Shown: in pieces, positions 12,091-24,719 of the stretch
Numbering within the stretch: position 1 is the stretch's first letter
Layout of the letters: the number at the start of each line of letters is the position of its first letter
Source of the DNA: Zerene cesonia
Lineage: Eukaryota; Arthropoda; Insecta; Lepidoptera; Pieridae
DNA: 64,000 bases
Assembly (NCBI RefSeq): GCF_012273895.1
Contig: NC_052123.1
Coordinates: 2,046,001 to 2,110,000 of the forward strand
Reading direction: 5' to 3'
Program-made: the position numbers and the translations under genes
The notes under the pieces: generated by a model
Told to the model about the DNA's origin: nothing
Databases searched by the model: none
What the model saw: only the letters and a program-made list of their open reading frames with translations

Positions 12091-12740
12091 AACTCCTTAA
12101 TATAACTCTTACGCTAATTAAAATAACAAGATATGAAACATTCGGTTATCAGTATTTCATGTAAAAACACAACTACTATTTTTTATTGAAGTTTTATCTC
12201 AACGATATCCGTATTGTATTTATATTATTCATTTTAAAATACATCCTATAAAATGTATCTAAGCGTTTTATTCACATAAAACAAGCAACGTTTAAGCGGA
12301 AATCTCGTCAGAATTATAAACGTTGAATAAATCAACATTGAAAGAAACACATTCGTGTTATTAAATAAAAAATTCACGGTGAAGGAAAATTCACGAACAA
12401 ATTGAAACAACTTACAAAGGATTCGGGCGAAAGAGGCCAAAAAACAAGGAAGCATATCTTTATTCAGTTAACTTATAGCATTAATCAGTTGGAACGCTTT
12501 CCCCTTGTCCGTAATTTAGGTAAAAGCTTCACACAACTATGCTCGAGTTTATTTTTTGTTTCTGCTGAAATAGCGGTGTTTTGAAAAATGAAGATGGTTC
12601 TTTTATCGTGAACTATGTTTATCACATCTATATAAATTATATTAGGGTTGTTTTCGTTATTTTATTATATGTTTATTTATCATAATATTCGGATAACGTA
12701 AATCCATATGTTAGTAAAAAACAAACTTATTATTAAGTAG

Positions 12741-12895
12741 CTGTTCGCCCTTGTTTCACCCGAGGTACATATATAAGCTATGTCGCTCAGTGAAATTACA
12801 GCTTTCTAATGGTGAAAGAATTTTTGAAATCGTTTCAGCCGTTCACGCGTGATGGTGTGACCAAGAGAAATAGGGATTCATTTTAATATCCTATT
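12741..12895 (-). mobile_element. Helitron-like element next to family A copy
   Basis: Plus-strand AGCTGTTCGCCCTTGTTTCA, GAGGTACATATATAAGC and TTTCAGCCGTTCACGCGTGA, then directly the family A copy at 12899. Confidence 0.45.
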
Positions 12896-12898
12896 CTA

Positions 12899-13110
12899 TC
12901 CTATTAATATTACAAATGCGAAAGTTTGTGAGGATAGATTATTGAGTATGTGTATGTTTGTTACTCTTTCACGCAAAAACTACTGAACCGAATGCATTGA
13001 AATTTGGTACGTAGATAGCTGGATTACTGGAATAAAACATAGGTAACTTTTTATCTCGATATTCCTACGGGCTACGGACTTACGCGGATGAAACCGCGGG
13101 GCGCAGCTAG
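12899..13110 (+). mobile_element. Non-autonomous Helitron, family A
   Basis: TCCTATTAATATTACAAATG to GCGCAGCTAG, followed by T. It contains a 14-bp insertion after GTGAGGATA. Confidence 0.85.
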
Positions 13111-13743
13111 TATGCAATACATCCACACTGTCATATCATGTATTGAAACACTATTTAAATTTCTCATTTAAATTCTGTAATATTAATTATTAAGTAAACA
13201 GTGAACATTAAGATGAAAATATTGTCAGGAACTAGCTCAGTTTTACATTTAATTATAATATGAAACATGCTGGTACTGACAATAAGTTTTTTGTAATCTT
13301 TTTCGCGGTTAAGTTGTCTCTTGTTAGCTTTGAAACAGACTGTCTCCTCGGCTTCGAAGAAAAAATATAACAAATTAAAATAAATTGTTATATTAAAATA
13401 AAAATATAACAAATTAAACACGAAACGAGGTGTTATTGAAATCGAGTAAAGTCATTGAAACACACAATATTTATATTTCAAAGAATTAAACATCGTGACC
13501 TTGGGGCTTGTACAATCCACCTTTTTCATAACGTTATTCACAATAGAGCGCGAGTAAGTCTAGAGAACCTACAAATATTTTCTTAAGAAAATTTTCTAAC
13601 AGTTAATAAAAAGCAATAAGAGGATTGGATACAAAAATAGGTCAAGTCGCGAACGAGCGATGAGGATTGTGTATCTGTATTTATTCTTTTTCGTACTTAT
13701 TGGCACTAAGCTCTCTTCAATGCCGTTTATATTTATATCTGTA

Positions 13744-13990
13744 CTAGCTTTTGCCCGCGACTTCGAACGCGTTAAAACCGAAGTAGTTTAATAGATTTTT
13801 TATGCATATAAACCTTCCTCTTGAATCACTCTAATAAAAAAAACCCATCAAAATCTTACTTACAATAAGCCTAGCCTAAATCTAGTCTCGTTACTTATTA
13901 ACTTGCAACCCAAGAATGGCATAAAATCGCTCTGTTGCAACGTGAAAGACAAACAAACTGTGTATGTTTACTACTAATTTCTACTTCCTT
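13744..13990 (-). mobile_element. Helitron-like family C copy
   Basis: Starts ACTAGCTTTTGCCCGCGACTTCG on the plus strand (3' end of the element) and shares its plan with 714-900 and 26432-26640. Confidence 0.45.
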
Positions 13991-14092
13991 ACTAATATTA
14001 TAAATTTGAAAGTAAATCCCGGAAATCCCGGACGTAGAATTATTCTAGTTTCCTTTGATTACGCAAGCGAAGCCGCGGGTGGAGAGTTAGTA
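13991..14092 (+). mobile_element. Helitron-like family B, internally deleted
   Basis: Begins TCCTTACTAATATTATAAAT and jumps to the CCCGGAAATCCCGG and AGCCGCGGGTGGAGAGTTAG 3' end; about 100 bp remain. Confidence 0.55.
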
Positions 14093-14310
14093 TGTAATAT
14101 TCGTAAAAAAATCTTCTTAAGGCATAAACAACAGCATAAAACATACACATGTCGTTAGAAGTGTAAATAAAGTTTCCAAATAAACAGACAATGCAAATTA
14201 CAAACAGAACCAGTTTCCTATAATTTAATTATATTGTTCTCTATTCCTCATTCATAAATAATTCAAGCCTACTTGACTCAGTGCCTCCGTTTATTCATGG
14301 AAACTAAATA

Positions 14311-15310
14311 NNNNNNNNNNNNNNNNNNNNNNNNNNNNNNNNNNNNNNNNNNNNNNNNNNNNNNNNNNNNNNNNNNNNNNNNNNNNNNNNNNNNNNNNNN
14401 NNNNNNNNNNNNNNNNNNNNNNNNNNNNNNNNNNNNNNNNNNNNNNNNNNNNNNNNNNNNNNNNNNNNNNNNNNNNNNNNNNNNNNNNNNNNNNNNNNNN
14501 NNNNNNNNNNNNNNNNNNNNNNNNNNNNNNNNNNNNNNNNNNNNNNNNNNNNNNNNNNNNNNNNNNNNNNNNNNNNNNNNNNNNNNNNNNNNNNNNNNNN
14601 NNNNNNNNNNNNNNNNNNNNNNNNNNNNNNNNNNNNNNNNNNNNNNNNNNNNNNNNNNNNNNNNNNNNNNNNNNNNNNNNNNNNNNNNNNNNNNNNNNNN
14701 NNNNNNNNNNNNNNNNNNNNNNNNNNNNNNNNNNNNNNNNNNNNNNNNNNNNNNNNNNNNNNNNNNNNNNNNNNNNNNNNNNNNNNNNNNNNNNNNNNNN
14801 NNNNNNNNNNNNNNNNNNNNNNNNNNNNNNNNNNNNNNNNNNNNNNNNNNNNNNNNNNNNNNNNNNNNNNNNNNNNNNNNNNNNNNNNNNNNNNNNNNNN
14901 NNNNNNNNNNNNNNNNNNNNNNNNNNNNNNNNNNNNNNNNNNNNNNNNNNNNNNNNNNNNNNNNNNNNNNNNNNNNNNNNNNNNNNNNNNNNNNNNNNNN
15001 NNNNNNNNNNNNNNNNNNNNNNNNNNNNNNNNNNNNNNNNNNNNNNNNNNNNNNNNNNNNNNNNNNNNNNNNNNNNNNNNNNNNNNNNNNNNNNNNNNNN
15101 NNNNNNNNNNNNNNNNNNNNNNNNNNNNNNNNNNNNNNNNNNNNNNNNNNNNNNNNNNNNNNNNNNNNNNNNNNNNNNNNNNNNNNNNNNNNNNNNNNNN
15201 NNNNNNNNNNNNNNNNNNNNNNNNNNNNNNNNNNNNNNNNNNNNNNNNNNNNNNNNNNNNNNNNNNNNNNNNNNNNNNNNNNNNNNNNNNNNNNNNNNNN
15301 NNNNNNNNNN
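14311..15310. other. Assembly gap, 1000 N
   Basis: Exactly 1000 N. Its left flank repeats, inverted, the left flank of the first gap, so one of the two gaps is probably not a real gap. The right flank (15311 on) shares no visible overlap with either end of the middle contig. Confidence 0.99.
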
Positions 15311-16971
15311 GCTATTCCGGTTATAATTTTAGCTTTTTAACAGGTAAAAGCTTGTGGGTATTAAATTAATAATACGGAATTTAAAACAATGGATCTCGAA
15401 TTTTATTCCCCAAAACCACATTGTTTTAAAGAGTTCCCCAGGATTACTATATTATTAAGAAAATCTACATAATATAATCATGACAGAAGGAGAAATACCA
15501 GTGTAACTCCGTAACTATCATAAATTATAAAATAGCACAATTTTAGAAGTACACAATAAAACAAAAACAATCGAATAAAATCTCTGTAACGGTTTTTCAG
15601 CTGTTACTTGTACTCTAATAAACGAGAAAAATCCGTGAACCACGTTTTCGATATCAGAATATAAAATACGACAGTTTTCAAACAACACAGGTAGTTCTAA
15701 AAATAAATCATACAGTACAATCCCAAATGTTCACTCATAGCTTTAATTAAATTCACGGACCCAACGACTTTCGTCCTGTTGTCATGGTAACTTATTAAGG
15801 ACTAATTGAGAGGGGGCTATCTTATCTAGTTAATTTAGATAAATATAACCGTTAGAGCGGACGATTAAATGAAGCCTTGTGGGCTTTGATTTATGGATCA
15901 AAATTGCGTATTATTTATTCTTTATAATGATATCGTAGTAACAGGGAAGTAAGATTTCGTGCTATTTTCTATAGATTGCAGCTCGAAGGCGTGGTTTTGA
16001 GCGATTTTTTTGCTTCAAAGGGTTGAAAAACGTTGCGTTTTAAATGTAATTATATCTACACTTGTAATATATTTGTCCGATACCTATTCAATACATTAAC
16101 AGTATTATATGATATAATCGGTACATTTGTCTACTTATATAATGGTCTACTATTTTATTTTACGTATTTAATTGAGGTCCGAATCAAAGGCGTCTCAAGA
16201 CGTTTATGACTTTTTTAACATACGACGTCGATTAATATATACGACAGATAACATAATTCTAGTGTAGTGTATTGATATAAATGTAGCCATAACAGGGAAT
16301 AATATTTTACAAAATTAACGTCGTAAGGCGCCTGATACATAATATGAAGTATAAAATTTATTAAAGCCGAATGTGGAAGATATGTTTAGGTAAGTGACTT
16401 TATTACGTAAATACTTCTAGATTTTTCTGTGGTAGTGGCTAATAAATAGTCAAGCTGAGTGTGGGAATTCAGATTTATCTTTAGTATCTTAAAACAGATT
16501 TAATAATTGATTCTCCTTAAGGATTCTAACTATTAGATTGATTCTAGGGTTGTCAATATCATGGTTTGTGTTTTATTTATAAGTAGCTCATTGCGGCTTG
16601 AATTCACCACAAACAAATATTGCATATGGGATTCATTCAGGATTAATGCATCTTTCTATTGGTGAATATTTTCAATCTGTTTAGTAGTTTCAACAAAAAA
16701 AAAAAAAACTAAATCTTTCACTATTTTAATAAAAATATCTGCTAATGTACGGAAAATGTCTTCCGTAGCTAAATAAATTCGTCTAGTATAATTTACTTTT
16801 TTGACTTAGAATACGTCAAGTAGGGTATTTTTCATAATTTCCTAGGCACTCAGCAGTGACAGGTATCGTAATATTTCTTACCTTACTCTAAGATATTTCT
16901 TAAATTTTATACGTAGGTAGTCTTACAATGCGAAAATGGGTTATTTCGTTATAAAAAGGATAAAAGGGATA
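15311..16971. other. AT-rich sequence, no gene recognised
   Basis: Starts at the right edge of the second gap. I see no coding signal. Confidence 0.55.
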
Positions 16972-17163
16972 TCCTTCCTACTAATATTATAAATGCGAAA
17001 GTTTGTAAGGATGTGTGTGTGTTTGTTGCTCTTTCACGCAAAAACTACTGAATCGATTGTAATGAAATTTGGTACGTAGACAGCTGGACTACTGGAACAA
17101 CATATGGGCAACTCTTTATCCTGATATTCCTACGGGATACGGACTTATGCGGGGCGCAGCTAG
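16972..17163 (+). mobile_element. Non-autonomous Helitron, family A, hairpin partly deleted
   Basis: TCCTTCCTACTAATATTATA to ATGCGGGGCGCAGCTAG. The GGTGAAACCGC part of the terminal hairpin is missing. Confidence 0.8.
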
Positions 17164-17886
17164 TCTCCTATGTATATATATATAAACGAATCATTTTTTC
17201 CCCTTGGTCACGCCATCACTATGTAAAATCAACGATATAATTATACATATACAAAATACGTACATACTCAGATGAACATACCTAAAAAGACCCGACACCG
17301 CAACGTACAGCCCTAACGCAACGATTTAAACTAAATTACCTTTTATAGTACAAACAATTGCAGCTATCGATAGTTGATAGCTGTTTCCGAGAAGGATCCG
17401 CGGGGGATTCGATATAAAAGTGCTTAATCGTTAAAACGTTGAGTCGCAAATAATCGAACTTTCTAGAAACATCGGTGGGAATTTCATTAGCTCGCGTTGC
17501 AAGAAATTCATTAAACTGCTTGATGGATCCAATCGGTAATATTCATTCGTGGCGATTGCCTCGTCACTATATATTTATGTAACAGATGTCTCTTACATAT
17601 TTATTATGTCTAAAATTAAACTTTTATGTACTGTATCAGGAAGACACAGCTATATTAGGAGTTTGGGATTCATGTTGTATGTGATATATAATTTGTTCAA
17701 TAAATATATTTTTTTTTATAGTAAATTTGTTTATTACCTACGCTTTCCCTCCAAAACTGCTCAATTGATATAAAAATAACTCAAATTTTTTTTTTACACA
17801 ATCATATCAATATAGAATATCCAGTAATCCCTTTCAGTTCAAAGTATATTTCACCAATCATCCGGTATATATACGAATAAAATAAT

Positions 17887-18060
17887 CTTTATGTATTAAA
17901 ATTATGTGTCTGATTGTTTGTCCGCGATGGCCACCTAATCATATCAACCGATTTTAATCAAATTTGCACACCATATGTTTGAGCCAACCTAAAATATAGC
18001 TTATATTATATCAATTAGGATAAAAAACTACCCAGGCGGATCCAGGGCGTGCAGCTAGTT
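17887..18060 (+). mobile_element. Helitron-like element, degraded
   Basis: ACCGATTTTAATCAAATTTG and the GGGCGTGCAGCTAG terminus followed by T mark the 3' portion; the 5' portion is unclear. Confidence 0.45.
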
Positions 18061-18202
18061 ATTTTTTAAAACTAAACTGCGTTCAGAACACTTGAAACTA
18101 AAATTAAACCGTCCTCAGAACTAAATCAAATTTTAATGGGTCCATACAGGAAGCATCAGTTTTCAAATAAATATGGAATCATCGAAATAAATTTTTGTAT
18201 GT

Positions 18203-18515
18203 GGATGTCGAGTATGCTTCGGCACGATTTGGGCCAACTCGCACAGGGGAAGTACCACACCCCTACACAAAACCGGCATGAAATAATAGCATGCTATTGT
18301 GGAGCCGGAGACCCATATCCTTTTCCTTCCCCATCCCAATCCTTTCCTTTAATCCTCTCGTCAATCCTTTCTTCATCCCTTCCCAATTTAAAGTCAGTAA
18401 TCCATTTGCTTTTATTTCATTTATATATATTTCACAATTCATCTACCCAAATGTTCATGGGGGCTGGTAGCGCTTACCATCAGACGACCCACCAGCTCCA
18501 TTGCCGACTATGATA
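18203..18515 (-). repeat. GC-rich dispersed repeat (family S)
   Basis: Minus-oriented, nearly complete: plus strand TCGAGTATGCTTCGGCACGA through AAACCGGCATGAAATAATAG to ACCATCAGACGACCCACCAG. Confidence 0.7.
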
Positions 18516-19951
18516 TAAAAAATCAGTCAATCAAATTTGTTGCCTTATAAAAAGTTATAAGGCAACAAACACAAAAAAGTACAATCGAATTGAGAGCCTC
18601 CTTTTTTGACGTCGGTTAAAAATAGAAAATCTCACTACGAGTCCTCTTCAGAGCGTAAAGAGAGCGTGAAAAACATTATCAGAATACGCCATTTGATGAA
18701 ATTGGGACAAACAGAAGACGATATTTGCGAAAGTTACATAAACATAAGTTACGGCCGATTCCCATACAAATGTCTATTTATTTTTCACAATATACTAGTT
18801 TTATTTGTGACAAAAAACCATACACCCATCCATTTATATTCATGGAAATCTACTTAAAGCGGTTTAGAAGTAATAACAGCAGATGATTAATTTGACAAAA
18901 AAAATCGCTTCGATAGATGCACTTTAATATAAATAAAATAATCGTCTTATACGAAATGCTTTTATATTACCAGAACTTTACCAAATTTAAGAGGGACCAC
19001 ATGGAAGGCAACAGCTTTCAAATAAAAAAGAATCATCAAAATCGATTCACCTAGTCGAAAGTTTTGAGGTAACGAACTCAAGACAATTATTTACATACGT
19101 AAACAACGTTTAATTTCGGAAAAGACATGTTGGATATTATTTATCTGTGTTTTTAGCTTGAAGGTACTAAAATAAAAAATAAAAATGTCAATAGAAAATT
19201 TCGAAGCAAGTTGAGTTGTTACTAAATTGTATATTCTTACAACTTACCCAAAGAAAACGTAGCGTAGCAAATATAAATAATATATAAATAACATCCTTAC
19301 AAATTTTCCCTCCAAAACAGTACGTACTACGCAGTTGCATAACAGAGTTATCTCACAATTCGCGCCAAATTAGCATTGCATTAGCATAATTCTGACGAAA
19401 TTCCGACTGCGTGTAAATGTTAACTTATTAACTTAATTTTCAGCAATAAAAGAAAAAGAAATACAAACAGGAAAATTACATTGAGGTGACTTGTACAAAT
19501 AAAAGTATTGAAATTGGCAAACTTTTAATTGGCTTCCTCAAGCTGTAAAGATACAGAATCCATCTCGAGGGGCGTATAGAGCAAATTATATCTTATGGCT
19601 TTAGAATAGGGTCGTAATTTCTTTGAGTACAAACCTTGAAATGTTGAGATGAAAATGGTACATTTCATGAGTTATGAGAACGGTGCAGGCTCTGAATTTC
19701 GAATTGACGTAGAACCCCGATCTTTCCGTTAGTTTTTCAAATTTCATATTGTGTTAATGTGATATGTTCATTTTCATCATCAAACATCTTGTCGACTGTA
19801 TTTATTTGTATTTGTGGACACATCATTTTTTACTGGGTGCACCGATTTTTATAATTCTTTTTTTTGTTTGAAAGCTGGTGGCGCCCAGGTATTTAAGTTT
19901 CGTCTAGTTAAGATAATTCGAACGGGGTTAAGTTTTATATTCGTATAGGTA
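18516..19951. other. AT-rich sequence, no gene recognised
   Basis: The open frame at 18606-18857 has no recognisable domain and a composition like its surroundings, so I do not call a gene. Confidence 0.5.
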
Positions 19952-20114
19952 GTGCATCAGCGCTGCCCGCTTATAAGGGGTAGGGATAAGGAAAGGATTG
20001 ACATCTAGAAATAAGGAATGGACTGGGAGGTGTGAGGAAAAGTAAACGGGCCTTCTTCTCCGACACTCACAGAACGAAACTCAGTAGTATGCTACAATTT
20101 CACACTTATCTTTT
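19952..20114 (+). repeat. GC-rich dispersed repeat (family S), cut by a Helitron
   Basis: GCGCTGCCCGCTTATAAGGG to CACACTTATCTTTTA; the remaining 3' part is replaced by the Helitron at 20116. Confidence 0.65.
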
Positions 20115-20115
20115 A

Positions 20116-20320
20116 CTAGCTGCGTCCCGCGGTTTCACCCGCGTAAGTTGTATCCCGTAGAAATATCGGGATAAAAAGCTTCCTATTTGTTATTCCAGTT
20201 GTCCAGCTGTCTACGTACCAAATTTCATTGCAATCGGTTCATCAGATTTTGCGTGAAAGAGCAACGAATACACACAAATTATTACAAACTTTCGCATTTA
20301 TAATATTAGTATGATAAGAT
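20116..20320 (-). mobile_element. Non-autonomous Helitron, family A, inserted in a dispersed repeat
   Basis: Minus strand from ..ACTAATATTATAAATGCG to CGCGGGACGCAGCTAG. It sits exactly where the GC-rich family S repeat (19952-20114) breaks off. Confidence 0.8.
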
Positions 20321-21157
20321 TACCTACTAAAAATATAGTAAATTCAAGTCATAGCCAGGTAGTTTTGAAATGGTTAATATGAAAAGCATAATAAATTATA
20401 CGCATCGCGTTCAGTTAATAAATACTTTTATTTGTCCGAATAAAGCTATTGTTAAATTAAATGACTAAACAATATTTCATAAGGAAAATTATAGCTGACA
20501 TTTAAATAAGAGGCTTACCACGAAATTGGTAAATTTTTGTTAAGTGCCCCTCGTTTTAAGGTCTGTTTGGTTCGGTATCTTTTCAAATGAGAAGATTAAT
20601 AGGGTTGAAAAGGAAACGTTTGATGAAAGTGTCTAGAAATTCAGTGCTGTAAAAATAAGGCAACTTTGTAAGGTTTTTTATCTATATAAATCGTAGAAAG
20701 AAAAGATTTGTTTATGACGGTTACAATAACTACGCGACCGATTTAGACAATTCTAAAATGGAAGATCTAATCGCCTTTGAACTAATTCGAAAGTTAAATT
20801 TGTGAAAAAGGAACGGAGAAAAGAATGAACCGGAATAAAGCTTTTGTAGAAATTTTCTTTCCTTCAACATGTATTTAAATATCATTTCTAAATTGGTGAA
20901 GAAACAATGAATTAAAAGAGATTGATTTCTAGTTTGTCTCATAATATTTTCATGTCATAAGTTTAACTGTAGACGGCAGCCTGTATAGCATGGTATCTGG
21001 ATTAAAAGCCATAGCTGAAGTCCATGTCCTAATCGAAACATAATCTAATCTAAATTTCATACAAATCCGCTAAACAGTTTTCACCTGATACATCCCTACA
21101 TCTATCGATCCGAAGACAAACATTTGGCTTCACAAAATCTATTAACAATATCCTATA

Positions 21158-21357
21158 TCCTACTAATATTATAAATGCGAAAGTTTGTAATGATGTGTGT
21201 GTGTTTGTTGCTCTTTCACGCAAAAACTGCTGAACCGGTTGCAATGAAATTTGGTACATAGACAGCTGGACAATTGGAATAACATATAGGCAACTTTTTA
21301 TCCCGATATTCCTAAGGAATATGGACTTACGCGGGTGAAACCGCGGGGCGCAGCTAG
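21158..21357 (+). mobile_element. Non-autonomous Helitron, family A, intact termini
   Basis: TCCTACTAATATTATAAATG at the 5' end; hairpin GCGGGTGAAACCGC and GCGCAGCTAG followed by T at the 3' end. This is the best reference copy in the window, about 200 bp. Confidence 0.87.
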
Positions 21358-22194
21358 TAATAATTTCTAAGCTTCGCAGTATAGAATATATATTATATTT
21401 CCTTTCATGGATGACACATTATCCAAAGGCGCTTACAGTCAGCAATACCTCGTTGTTTATTACACGACCTACGGGACGCTAAATATTCCTGAAATATAGG
21501 GAAAGCCTCGAGTAAAATGACGTTGCATGACCATGCTGAATTAGGTTTGCAGCTGTACGAAAGGGCGCAAATGTGATACGATTTGTTAAGAATTTTGTAT
21601 GTGTATTTAGGTGATGTTATGGATTTTGTTATAGTGTGTTTGCTGAGTATTTTTATTTACTTCAATATCATTTGTCACTAGCTGTGTCCCTTTCCACTCA
21701 TGTGTATGATGTATGTGTGATGGCTTTAGCCTTCCTTGATAAATGGACTGAAATTACACGTTCGAACAGACAGAATACAATGTGCGGTCATGTTTCCGTA
21801 CTTGCATGTATATGGGTGTGTGTATAGGAGGGGGTCAAGTAAATGATGTAAAGAAAATTTGATAATAACAATTTTATTATAATGTTTTGAAAACACGCTT
21901 CTTTAAATATTTGAAGAAATGTCAAAAAGCAATGCAAACAACTTTCAATTTCATAAGAATACATCTTGCCTCTTGCATGTTCGTTTGCTATATCCAAACT
22001 GGCAGAAGTAAATAGAAACGTGTATTCAGATGATGTACACATAGCGCATGTATCATTCCACCGGTAACCGCAGTAAGGTACGAGCTTCCTATACAGAAGA
22101 TGCCCTGCTATGCTGTTGAAAATAATTGATTATGGAAATCTACATATAAAAACATCGCTTCATTTATGTTGCATATAGAAAGGTATATATTTAA

Positions 22195-22330
22195 AACTAG
22201 TGGTTCGCCCCGGCTTCACCTGTGGTACGTTTATTCTCAATAAACTTGTGCCTTAACAAAATCGTTAAATAATATCCGAATTGATACAGCCGTTCTCAAG
22301 TTTTACGCTTAGCAACACATTTGATGATAT
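22195..22330 (-). mobile_element. Helitron-like element, related to 12741-12895 and 57878-58020
   Basis: Plus-strand CTAGTGGTTCGCCCCGGCTTC followed by a CAATAAAC.. body; similar starts occur at 12741 (AGCTGTTCGCCCTTG) and 57878 (CTAGCGGGCCGCCCCGGC). Confidence 0.45.
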
Positions 22331-22436
22331 TTATTTATAAAGATATGTGGTGTGTATCTCATACTCATACTGGTCTTTTATTATATACCAAAATACACTG
22401 ACACATCGATTTATAACCATATAATTTTTATGCCAT

Positions 22437-22625
22437 AGTGGCCGATTAAGCTCGCTTCGCCTGATGGTAAGTTATCACCACCGCTCATGAATATTTTGCA
22501 GAGGTAAAACCCCGGTAAATGCGTTGGCTGCTTTAAAGGGTAAAGGATATGGACAGGATTGGCGACGGGTATAAAAGAATGTACTGGGAAGGGGAGAAAA
22601 GGATACTTAGGCTTAAGATGACAGT
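22437..22625 (+). repeat. GC-rich dispersed repeat (family S), 3'-truncated
   Basis: AGTGGCCGATTAAGCTCGCT, CACCACCGCTCATGAATATT and GGGAAGGGGAGAAAAGG. Similarity is lost at GGCTTAAGATG. Confidence 0.6.
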
Positions 22626-22701
22626 CGAAATAGTCGCCAATACTTTATTATCTTTGTCAGTAATTTAATGGATCTTTTATAAAACTCAAATCTATTTTTC
22701 A

Positions 22702-22901
22702 TCCTACAAATATTATAAATGCGAAAGTTTGCATGGATGTGTGTTTGTTTGTTACTCTTTCACGCAAAAACTACTGAACCAATTGCAATGAAATTCGGTA
22801 CGTAAATATCTGGACAACTGGAATAACACATAGGCAACTTTTTATCCCGATATTCCTACGGAATACAGATTTATGCGGGTTAAGCCGCGTGGCGCAGCTA
22901 G
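22702..22901 (+). mobile_element. Non-autonomous Helitron, family A
   Basis: TCCTACAAATATTATAAATG to GGCGCAGCTAG, followed by T. The hairpin is mutated (GCGGGTTAAGCCGC, with the stem still paired). Confidence 0.85.
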
Positions 22902-23954
22902 TATGTTATAAATGTTCTAATTATATCAACAGACAAAAGTCTCTATTTTTGTCCTTGAGACTGGATTTGTCTAGTTTGGCGCCATAACGTAACCTATATT
23001 TACGTAGTAATTATTTAGTAACCGGAGCCTATATATTCAGATCTTATATCTAAATGTTCTATTAGCGTGTATAAGAAATTAATCTTACAAAATCAATGAA
23101 CCGATTTTGATTAAACGTTTTTTTGGAGCCTGAGAAAGGACAGAGGATAACTTATCCTGGAAATCCAGTTTTCCCCGGTTCTAAGCAGTCGGTGCCGGGG
23201 TGAACGGCTAGCATTCAATAGTTTGTAAAACGCATATAAACTTTCAAACAAATTCCTCATTCTTTCTAAAAATTCAATTATTTCATTTCAATACATGGTA
23301 TCGTTTAAAACAAATATCTAAGAAAAGCCCTCGAAGAAAATATTGAATTTATGCATCTACTAATTTATTCCTATGAACAAACTTGCTTAACCCGCTTTGT
23401 CACTCGCCTGGTACCTGGTAAAAGCCTAGCCTATGTGCTAATCCAATCTATAATCTATCTTTGTGTATCCATACATTCTTACAAACTTTCGTGTCTTAAA
23501 TATGAATAGGATTGATTGCTAAACATTATTGATAACATATCTTTTAATTAGCATCAAATGCAATTTTTAAACATTCGAAAAATAAAACAAAAGCTTAATA
23601 AAATAAAAAATAGGAGGGGAAAAAAATATGACAAATACACTGGTTTAAATCCCGCTCACGATCGACACAACATTGGCCTTCAATTCGATAAATTTTATGA
23701 ATAAGGTGACAAAAGTCCTAATAAAAAACACATCAAAGCCTATAATAATTGTAAATATTGTATTGTTATAGTTTTCTAGGTGACGAGGGCTTAACTCATA
23801 AATATCGTACGCCACAAACATTTTTATCACCTGCCAAACGGTTTACAATGGGAAGTTGCTCTGGGATATTTGGAGAGAACTGAACTTCAATTGTTTCGCT
23901 TTGTTGTCGAGAAGTGAAAGGTTCTAGATCAACGTTTTTTTATGCAATAAGCAG

Positions 23955-24255
23955 GCAACTGAGCTGGTTGTTTGCCTGATGGTATGCGATCACCAGGACT
24001 CATGAACTTTCGCAGGGGTGCCTCTGCGAATACGCTATCCGATTTTTAGAGGTAAGGGATATGGAGAGGACTGATGACTGGGAAGCAGGGATGTACGAGG
24101 AAGGGTCAGGAAAAGATACTGGGCCTCCGGCTTCCCCACTCATCGTACGAAATACAGTAGCATGCTACTATTTTTAAAACTATGGGGTGTGGTACTTCGC
24201 CGGTGCGAGCTGGCCCAATTCGTGCCGAAGCTCGCGTGCTCGAATCCCACATAAA
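23955..24255 (+). repeat. GC-rich dispersed repeat (family S)
   Basis: GGCAACTGAGCTGGTTGTTT to GGCCCAATTCGTGCCGAAGC, GTGCTCGAATCCCACATA. One of the more complete copies. Confidence 0.7.
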
Positions 24256-24544
24256 GAATGTAATATGTTATAGTAATAGGTATAGCTTAAAACAACTTAA
24301 CAAATGCTTTATTGATAAAATCACTAAATTGTCACACTCGTATACAAAGTATACTTATCGTATCAGGAAGTTATTTAAACCTGGCCATCCAAATGAGTAT
24401 AATACGATAAAATAAAATTAATGTATTGTCGCTGATGTTTGACAAGTGTACAATGTTTTTGTTTGTTTCCTCCTATTGGTTGTAGGATTATTCTTCGATT
24501 GCAAATACAAAAATCACCCATCAAACGCTGTTCTGCCTTACTCT

Positions 24545-24690
24545 TATCATTTAGGGGTATGAAAAATAGAAGTTGGCCGATTCTCATAGACACCGGATAA
24601 TCACAAAAAATTTCATCAAAATTGGTCAAGCCGTTTCGGAGGAGTATGGCATCGAAAACTATGACATGAGAATTTTATATATTAGAATAT
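24545..24690. mobile_element. Second copy of the element at 8073
   Basis: Colinear with 8100-8250 in the blocks listed there; the CTAGCTGACACGG start is missing. Confidence 0.45.
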
Positions 24691-24719
24691 GAGTTTTCTA
24701 TCTAAACAATAACAGCCGA

